From Symbiodinium natans (lineage: Eukaryota; Sar; Dinophyceae; Suessiales; Symbiodiniaceae), in contig CAJNDS010002690.1 of NCBI GenBank assembly GCA_905221605.1, positions 1-40,000 of the forward strand: a DNA stretch of 40,000 nucleotides, read 5' to 3'. The notes beneath the pieces are model-generated. The model was not told the origin of the DNA, made no database searches, and worked only from the letters and a program-made list of their open reading frames with translations. Below are positions 9,018 to 18,300 of the stretch, piece after piece; the stretch's first letter is position 1, and every line of letters begins with the position of its first letter. The translations under genes and the position numbers were made by a program.

Positions 9018-9960
9018 TTCCTTAATCCTTGAATATCCCTGAACTCTTAAACTTAGAGCCCTAAACCCTTTAACCTGGGGGAAAGGGTGTCTGGACCTTC
9101 TTAGGGTTTTAGGGTTTAGGGTGTAGGGTTTCCTTAATCCCCGAATTCTTAACCCCAGAGCCCAAAACCCGTTAACCCAGGGGAAACGCGGGGCTCCACC
9201 TTAGGGTTTTAGGGCGACTTCCGGAAGATTTTGTCAAAAACCTGGCTTTGACTAACAGTCTTGCAAAGCGTGACGTATAAAACCCGTAAATACCCGTCAG
9301 AAAACCCTAAAAACCCGTCGCAAACCCATAAAAAGCCATTGGCTTTGTTTTGGCCCTGCAAAACCCAGTTTTGGTTTCGCGAACCGGATTTTCAAAGGGT
9401 TTCCTTAATCCCTGAACTCTGACTCTTAACCCCATGTCCCAACTCTGAGCCATAAACCCTTTAACCCGAAACCCTGAACGTCCTTGGGGTTTTAGGGTTT
9501 AGGGTGTAGGGCTTCCTTAATCTTAACCCCGCAAAGCAGACCCCTATATGCCTAGGGTTTAGGAAGATTCTGAACCTTTGTTAGGGTTTTAGGGTTTAGG
9601 TTTTAGTAGGGTTCCTTAATCCCTGACGTCTTAACCCCGCAAAGCAGAGCCCTAAACCCTTTAACCAAGGGGAAAGGGTGTTTAGGGCTAAGGGAAACTC
9701 TGGACCTTCTTAGGGTTTAGGGTTTCAGGTTTTAGGGTGTAGGGTTTCCTTAATCCCTGAACTCTTAACCCCAAAGACCTAAACCCTCTAACCCAGGAAA
9801 AACGCGGGCCTCCACCTTAGGGTTTTAGGGTTTAGGGCCAGTTTAGGGTTCCTTAATCCCTGAACGGGCCAGTTTAGGGTTCCTTAATCCCTGAACTCTT
9901 AACCCCATGCCACAACCCTGAGTCCTAAAACCCTGAACCTTGAACCTTAAAATTCAATCG
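9018..9960. repeat. Dispersed compound repeat with telomere-like parts
   Basis: A unit of roughly 100 bases recurs about eight times: TTCCTTAATCCCTGAACTC, then TTAACCCC, AACCCTTTAACCCAGGGGAAA and TTAGGGTTTTAGGG. A perfect 31-bp tandem duplication lies at 9835-9896. No gene is visible in this interval. Confidence 0.7.
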
Positions 9961-10262
9961 TAGACCCACAATAAAACCTGAATCTTAAGCTTTTGACTCT
10001 GAACTTTCGGCCCCGAATTCACCTTGTATGAAAAACAGCAAAGCAGCCGCCCGAGCCGTCCGCAATCGACCCGCGAAACCGTTTTTGGGCACCCCCGAAA
10101 CTCCTCCGCGAACTGCCGTTATAACTTTATGACTTCAAAACTCATCCGTGAACCTCCGTTTGGGACACCTTTTTAGGCTCCCAAAACTCACCCGTGAACC
10201 TCCGCATGGGCCACCTTCTGTGGCTTCCAAACTGCGCTTTTGGGCCACCCAAAACCTTCTCG
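9961..10262. other. Unique spacer with CCGTGAACCTCCG repeats
   Basis: Moderate-GC sequence in which CCGTGAACCTCCG and GGGCCACC-type phrases recur at intervals of roughly 50-60 bases. It may be a decayed counterpart of the minisatellite at 7330 on the inner side of the right inverted repeat. No ORF is supported. Confidence 0.35.
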
Positions 10263-10396
10263 TGGATTTCCTACAATGGCTCCTCGTGGGGAACTTATAA
10301 GTCCGGTTATATCCTCGATTTTAACTTCCGACATAACCTACTTAGTTCAAGGTTACTAAGGTAACTTATCAAACGTGTAACACCAAAATCCGCTAA

Positions 10397-10965
10397 GCAC
10401 GCACGCCCACGCACGCCCACGCACGCCCACGCACGCCCACGCACGCCCACGCACGCCCACGCACGCCCACGCACGCCCACGCACGCCCACGCACGCCCAC
10501 GCAAGCCCACACACGCCCACGCACGCCCACGCACGCCCACGCACGCCCACGCACGCCCACGCCCACGCACCGCCCACGCACGCCCACGCACGCCCACTGC
10601 AAGCCCCACCGCCACCACGCCCACTCCCACGCACGCCCACGTCCCAGCCCACGCACGCCCACGCACGCCCACGCACGCCCACGCACCGCCCCGCAACGCC
10701 ACGCACGCACGCCAGCACGCACCACCACGCACGCGCACGCAAGCGCACGCACCGCAGACGCGCACGCACGCGCACACGCGCACGCTCAGCACGCGCACGC
10801 ACGCGCACGCCGCGCACGCACGCGCACGCACGCGCACGCACGCACGCACGCACCATCGCACGCACGCGCACGCACGCGCACAGTCACGCACGCCGCACGC
10901 GCACGCACGCGCACGCACCGCGCACGCACGCGCACGCACTCGCACGCACCACACACCACGCACAC

Positions 10966-10997
<32 letters not shown>

Positions 10998-11911
10998 CCA
11001 CACCACCACCACACCCACACCCCACCCCACACCCACACCCACACCCACACCCACACCCACACCCCACACCACCCCACACCCACACGCACACGCACTACGT
11101 CACCGCACACGCACACGCACACGCACACGCACACGCACACGCAACGCACACCACACGCACACGCCACGCACACTCGCACTACGCGCACCGCTCACACTCG
11201 CACTACACACCGCAACGCGCACACGCCACCAACTCACACACCGCACACGCTCACACTCTCACAGCAACTCGCCCACACTCTCACACTCACACACACGCAC
11301 AACGGCGCACCTTCACACACACGCTACACGCGCACATCCACACGCTCAACGGCACACGCGCACACTCGCACACTCGCCACACTCTCACACGCTCACACGC
11401 GCCACCCACACCCCACAAGCCTCACGCACACGCGCACACGCTCACACGCGCACACGCGCACACACACTCGCACACGCGCACACTCGCACACGCTCACACG
11501 CGCACACGCGCACAACACTCTCACACGCGCACACGCGCACACTCTCACCCAACCACACGGTCCACTCTCACACATACTCTCTCACACACCGGCACACCAC
11601 GCACACTCACACGCACACACCACACACGCACTCACACCCACACGCACACACACACACGACACACACACTCACGCCAACCACACGCACACAAGCACAACGC
11701 ACAAACGCCACACGCCCCTCACACACACACAGCACACGCACACGCACACACGCACACACCACAACTCGCACACGCGCACACCGCACAAACACACCCACAC
11801 ACACACACACATCACACACACACACACCCACACCCACACCCATCACCCAACACCACCCACCACACCCAACCCACACCCACACACCCACACCCACCACACC
11901 AACACCCCACA

Positions 11912-11953
<42 letters not shown>

Positions 11954-11969
11954 ACACCCACACCCACAC

Positions 11970-12015
<46 letters not shown>

Positions 12016-12085
12016 CACACTCACACTCACACTCACACTCACACTCACACTCACACTCACACTCACACTCACACTCACACTCACA
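10397..12085. repeat. Zoned microsatellite domain
   Basis: Successive zones: GCACGCCCAC decamers (10397-10690), CGCACGCACG types (10690-10950), CA and ACACCC runs (10960-11090), CGCACA (11095-11160), CACTCG/CACACGCG mixtures (11165-11600), CA/CCCACA (11605-12000) and a hexamer array CACACT (12003-12085). All long minus-strand ORFs (VCVCVC, RACVGVRG) come from these repeats. Confidence 0.95.
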
Positions 12086-12159
12086 CACAAAAGCACACCT
12101 CCCCTCAGACAAAATTCAAAAGTGGCGGGGAATATTTGGTGATACCCCTTTCAATGGAG

Positions 12160-12307
12160 GGCTTGGGACCCCTCCGTGACAAAGCTCGGACAGCCAAGAA
12201 TCCGAGCCGTCATGCTGAAGAACGTCGGGATTATGACTCCAGAGCCTGTGTCGACGGTCTTCGATGGCAGGGCCAACCACGTCATCGAAATCGAGGTGGC
12301 GCTGGAG
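12160..12307 (+). CDS. Exon (first seen) of Cys-rich gene
   Basis: Contains IRAVMLKNVGIMTPEPVSTV and ANHVIEIEVALE. The acceptor is GGAG|G at 12159; the donor is GC at 12308, or GT at 12314 if the exon is slightly longer. The open frame goes back only to 12143, so a start codon must be upstream. Joins 12785 in phase 0. Confidence 0.55.
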
Positions 12308-15300
12308 GCGGATGTGGGGGTTTAGGGTTTAGGGTTTAGGGTTTAGGGTTTAGGGTTTAGGGTTTAGGGCTTAGGGCTTAGGGTTTAGGGTTTAGGGTTT
12401 AGGGTTTAGGGTTAAGTCCCCAAAGCAGTGTGAAGCAGCATCTCTGGGATTCCCTGCCGGGATGCGAGGGCTTTGCCGAACCTGTACCCACTCCCCTTGT
12501 GCCTCCTTAAGGTCTTACATAAATAAGTAAGTAAGTATATAATATATATACACATACATACATACATATATATATATATATGCGTATACTGGTATACCGT
12601 ATACATATATATATATATATACATACATATATGTATACATGGATGTGTATCTGTATTTGCCTTTGAGACAGATGTTATCATGTTTAACATTGGCTTATGC
12701 AAAACGAACTTAAAGGGAACCGAGGTCCCCCCCCCCCCCCCTTAAAGAAACCCTGAGCTCGAGCTCCTCACGTGGGGCCGTGAGGTGCTTCCGCTGATGT
12801 GCAAGACGGGCCTCGGGCCGAAGTTCACCGACAAGCTCCTCCCGTCCTTGGCCGCGCCTGGGCTCGCGTTTCAAGGTGCTAACGTGGGGTTTAGGGTTTA
12901 GGGTTTAGGGTTTAGGGTTTAGGGTTTAGGGTAACTAGGTAGGCCGCAGGGATCTTTTTCGTACATTTTCCCTTAATGCGTTTACGAGGATTACATTTTG
13001 GACCGGAATGTCAGAGGGTTGAAAAGGGCCAACTTGGTTGCAAATGAAGCGTCGTATCTAGGGTCTGGTATGAGAAGTTCCTTTCCTTAGCAAGAGCCCA
13101 GGAAATCTTCGTCCGCGCCCTGTACGCTCCGATTGAAGGTGGGGGGAGTTCCCAAAGTTCTAATCCCCTCCTGGGATTTCGATTGTAAGGCGGAGACTTA
13201 TTCGGATACCCAACAATTGACAAGAGACCCCTAAACCCTAAACCCTAAACCCTGAACCCTGAACCCTAAACCCTAAACCCTAAACCCTAAACCCTAAACC
13301 CTAAACCCCTGAAGCTTGAACCCTAGCGCCACAAATCTGCAGGTGTTTTTCCAGGTCTCCAGGAGCAGTACAAGGCTGTGCTTGCGGAGGAGCAGAACCT
13401 GGGTTGCTGTTTAAGGGGGTTTAGAGTTTAGGGTTTAGAGTTTCGGGTTTAGGGTTTCGGGTTTAGGGTTTAGAGTTTAGGGTTTAAACCCTAAGCCTAA
13501 ACCCTAAACCCTAAGTCCTAAACTTAACCCTAAACCCTAAATTCTAAACCCTAAACCCTAAACCCTAAACCCTAAACCCTAAACCCTAAATTCTAAACGG
13601 CAACCTAGGGACCTCACGCGCCAGTTCTTCAAAGGCGCCACGCTCACGGACTCCGACACAGTCACTGCGAGGATCCGGCCCCGGAAGCCCCTAGTCTCCT
13701 TAGAGTTTAGGGTTTAGGGTTTAGGGTTTAGGGTTTAGGGTTTAGGGTTTAGGGTCAGGGTTTAGGGTTTAGGGTGTAGGATTGGGCTTAAAACATAGAG
13801 TTTAGGGTTTAGGGGTAGAGGGTTTAGGGTTTAGGGTTTAGGGTCTAGGGTTGAAGGTTTAGGGTTTAGGGTTTAGGAGGGTTCTCATGGGAGTGTGAGG
13901 TGCGTGAAGTGCCTGGAGCTGAAGTCGATTCACGAGTTCCCGCGCCCGCGAATGGTCGTCGAGGACCTGGCGAAGCCGGAGGGCTGGCAGTACCACAAGT
14001 TCTCCACCGAAGAAACGAAGATGCTTAGTTGCCTGTACATGTAGGGTTTCAAGGGTTTAGAGTTTAGGGTTTAGGATTTAGGGTTTAGGGTTTAGGGTTT
14101 AGGGTTTAGGGTTTAGGGTCTCCGTGGAAGCAACGAAGATGCTGGGTTGCCTGTATATAAGTTAAGGAAGATGGCAGAGAGGAGTTGAGGGTTACCACAA
14201 CACGGAAACCCCTTCTTTCTTTAAGCTGCCAACCCCCTAAACCCTAAACCCTAAGCCCTGAGCCCTAAGCCCTAAACCCTAAACCCTAAACCCTAAACCC
14301 TAAACCCTAAACCCCCAGAGTGAGCTCACTGAAGAGCACAGCCCAGGATGTGCCTGGCGTGCCACGGGCTCCCCGAGCGCCCAACCCTTGTCTGCCCCTG
14401 CAAGCACTGCGATGGCAGCTTTGGGCCTTCTTCAGAGAACTTTTGAATGTAGAGATGTAGAGAACCTTAGGGTTTAGGGTTTAGGGTTTAGGGTTTAGGA
14501 TTTAGGGTTTAGGGGTTTAGGGTTTAAGTGGCTTGGGGTTTCGGATCTTAGGGCTTCAGGGCGAGAAGGAAGCCGCATCTTTTTCATTTTTGCGTGCATG
14601 GTAGCTTGGTTTAATGCTGTCCTGCCAGCTCTCTGCACGTACGTACCCCTTAGGGTGTGGGTTACCCTAAACCCTAAACCCTAAACCCTGAACCCTAAAC
14701 CCTAAACCCGAAACCCTAACCCTAAACACTAAACCCTAAACCCTAAACCCTAGGGTTTAGGGGTTTAGGGTTTTAGTGGTTTTCGGGTGTAGAGAGATGT
14801 CCACGGAACCGAGGCAGAAAGGGCTCCATCTTCCAGTTCACTGCCCGCCTCTCCTTCGCCACGCACCATGAGTGCATCGAGGTGGCCCTCAAGGGCAGGG
14901 TTTCAGGGTTTAGGGTTTAGGGTTTAGGGTTTGGGGTTTTAGGGCTTCGGGCTTGGGGTTTAGTGTTTAGAGCCCCCCTTCGAAAGGGACTTCGCGGTTT
15001 CTTCGGGGTCTTAAGGGAGGGTCTCCTGCCGGTCCGCATCCCCGAGCCTGAGCTTGAAAGGTCCGCTCCATGCTACAGGGCCTTCGCAAACCGACAAGTG
15101 CGTAAGCGGTCGCAGAAGCAACATATCACGTTCATCTACGTTCATCCCCGAGCCAGCCCCAAATCCTGACAAAGGGCCTAAACCCAAAGTCCCAAACCGT
15201 AAAACCTAACCCTAAACCCTAAACCCCATATAAACATACCTGGACCCAGGGTTTGGTCTAGGGTTTAGGGCTTTGGGGGTTTTGTGGGTTTATCAGAGTT

Positions 15301-18300
15301 TAGGGTTTAGGGTTTGGGGTCAGGGCTTTACTTTAAGGCTTTTGCGGGTCCTTTGGCCTTTTTAGGAGGCTTTAGGGTTTAGGGTTTAGGGTTTCGGGTT
15401 TAGGGTAGGGATGTTCCCCCTTACACTAACAGTCCTGAGTAGGGAGAATAGTACCCCTGATTTTAATCCCTACCAAGGACTGTTCGTATAAGGGGGAACG
15501 TCCCAAGGTTTAGGCTTAAAGTGTAGGGTTTAGGGTTTAAAGTTTAGGGTTTAGGGTTTAGACGCGTCCTCTCAGCCCCCTAGCAGGTCGCCAAAGGCAT
15601 CGCGCGCCGGGTCCCGCCAAAGTACACCCCCGAGCTCTTGGGTGCGTCCGGAGAGGCGGAGGGGTTGAGGGTTTGGGGTGATACCCTGAACCCGAACCCC
15701 CAAACCCTAAACCCTAGCCCGAAACCCTAACCCTAAACCCTAAACCCTAAAACCTAAACCCTCAACCCTCAACCCCCAAACCTCCTAGGCTCCTAAACCC
15801 CTAGACCCTGAAACCTCCCTAATGCGCGTTTCCGCGGAGGCCGGCAATCTCCCCAAGGTCCCGGAGACCAAGATTCGGATCCCGTGCCAGCGGTAGGTTT
15901 GAGCATCATTTTGAGTTTTTATTGCCCTTAATCCCCAATATGATCCTTATACAGCCATCCCTGAACCCCAAACCCTAAACCCTAAACCCTAAACCCTAAA
16001 CCCTAAACCCTAAACCCTAAACCCTAAACCCTAAACCCTAAACCCTAAACCCTAAAACCTGAACCCTGAACCCAGGTGCGTCAAGGGCGGCCCGCTGGCG
16101 GTGGTCGAAAAGAAGCTGGGCTCGGCAGCGTTTGGGGTTTAGGGTTTAGGGTTTAGGTTTTAGGGTTAGGGGTTTTATGGGTTTAGGGTTTTGGGTTTTG
16201 GGGTTTAGGGTTGAGGGTTTAGGGTTCAGGAGTTTAGGGTTAGGGGTTTTATGGGTTTAGGGGTTTAGGGGTTTAGGGTTTAGGGTTTTGGGGTTTAGGG
16301 CTTTGTTTAGGGGTTTAGGGTTTAGGGTTCACGAGCTTGGGGGTTCTTTTTGGTATGTGTATAAGGGTTCAGAATTGCCGCACATAAGGGTTTAGGGTTT
16401 AGGGTAAATTTTGAATCGGATTCCACGCGCTTAGCTTCAAACTGGAGGAATGAGAGTACGAAAGAGAGGACTGCAGCTTCTTGATCGCGTGTGTAAGGGC
16501 AGAACCACCCTAAACCCTAAACTTCCCTAAGCCCTAAACCCTAAACCCTAAACCCTAAACCCTAAACCCTAAACCCTAAACCCTAAACCCTAAACCCTAA
16601 ACCCTAAACCCTAAACCCTAAACCCTAAACCCTAAACCCTAAACCCTAAACCCTAAACCCTAAACCTTAAACCTAAACCCTAAACCCTAAACCTTTACTT
16701 TGGCTTGGATCTTAGGGTTGCAGTCGGAAGTCCGGGTTTAGGTTTGACTTTCTGGCTTTTCCCAGCCTCCCCACCCACCCACCCAAATGGTTTTGAATAA
16801 CCCACTCCTTGAAGCCCAAAAGCCTACCTCAAAGTTCTGAGCCTGAAGTTGGCCCTACAGCAACCTAAACGTGCAAGATCCTAAACCCTAAACCCTAAAC
16901 CTGAAACCCTAAGCCCTATACCCCAAACCCGAAACCCTAAACCCTAAACCCTAAACCCTAAACCCCAAGGCCTAAACCCTAAAACCCCAAACCCCCCAAA
17001 CCCCAAGCCCGAGGAAGGACGTGGGGCTGCCGTGCCTGACCACGAAGGCCTTCGGCCAGCTGGCCCTCTCCTCCACAGCCAGCCTGCGGCCTCGTCACTG
17101 GGTAGGGTTTAGGGTTTAGGGTTTAGGGTTTAGGGTTTAGGGTTTAGGGTTTAGGGTTTAGGGTTTAGGGTTTAGGGTTTAGGTTTTAGGGTTTAGGGCT
17201 AGACATCTTCCCTCTTCATGGCGTTTAAGAGGATCCCATCCAGGAATTCATTTTTTCAGAGGGTTTTTTCGGGGCCATCCAAGGTCAGTTCGCCCTGCTC
17301 GCCGTCAAGCTTGGGCTGCTGTCACCCCTCGGGCCCCTCGAGGGGGTTTGGGGTTTAGGGTTTAGGGTTTAGGGCTGGGGGTTTAGGGTTTGGGGTTTGG
17401 GGTTTGGTTTAGGGTTTAGGGTTTAGGGCCAGGGGTTTAGGGCTTGGGGCTTAGGGCCAGGGGTTTTGGGTTTAGGGTCTGGGGTTCAGGGTTTAGGGTT
17501 TAGGGTGGGGTGGATGCTGAGCACTGCTATTCTTCATTATGCTTAGTTTTTTTGCTTTTGTTACAAGTATTGCTGTTAATACTGTCTTTACACTTTTTAC
17601 TCTGCTTAATATTATTGCTAGTGTCGGCATATTTTCATTCCTATTCCTAGTCTGAATGACTATTGTTTATTAGGGTACCCGTTTTTGGGATTGTATTTTG
17701 GGGTACAATAGGGTACTCATCTTCGAGAACTAATGTAGGGGTTGGAATAATTACCATTGGTGTTCAGGTTTAGGGTTTAGGGTTTAGGGTTTAGGGTTTA
17801 GGGTTTAGGGTTTAGGGTTTAGGGTTTAGGGTTTAGGGTTTAGGGTTTAGGGTCTAGGGTTAACCCCCCCAAGGCCCTCTTCTAATCATTGAGGCCCGTA
17901 CATGACCCACATATTGGGGATGTTTCCCCTTATACTAACAGTCCTTCCTAGGGATTATACTCTCTAATCCCTATGAAGGATTGTTAGTATAAGGGGCAAA
18001 ATCCCAACCCTAAAGGTTATCCTTAACGTACTCCTTGTGTGGCCCTCATATTCTTTTGGAGGATCTTTAAAAAGAGCCCCAAACCCAAGGGTACCAAGGA
18101 CTGTTAGTATAAGGGGCAGCATCCCAACCCGTCATCTCCACCCACAGTTCCCTAACCCTGAACCCTAAACCCTAGACCCTAGACCCTAGACCCTAGACCC
18201 TAAACCCTAAACCCTAAACCCTAAACCCTAACCCCAAACCCCCCCTCCTCGGTGCCCAGGGCGGTTACCGACCAGGAGGGGCAGAAGCTCAGCGAGGAGG

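Larger units (their letters stand above)
7049..10396. mobile_element. Candidate inverted-repeat element inside a microsatellite
   Basis: The left end (7049-7335) and right end (about 10240-10396) are diverged inverted copies. Left TTTGCTGATTTTTGTGTTAT pairs with right-end complement TTAGCGGATTTTGGTGTTAC. Both then pass through ATAAGT/TTATAA-rich sequence to CGAGGAGCC and GAAATCCAC. Outside both ends lies the same GCACGCCCAC array on the same strand, as if the element had landed in it. No transposase is visible; the interior is minisatellites and telomere-like repeats. Confidence 0.4.

Noticed and set aside
10307-11188. 293-codon minus-strand ORF, and several others to 12112
   Set aside because: Pure microsatellite translation (RACVGVRG, VCVCVC); no protein-like region.
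12412-12702. Minus-strand ORF with IYIYIYMY
   Set aside because: TA/CATA microsatellite translation inside an intron of the plus-strand gene.
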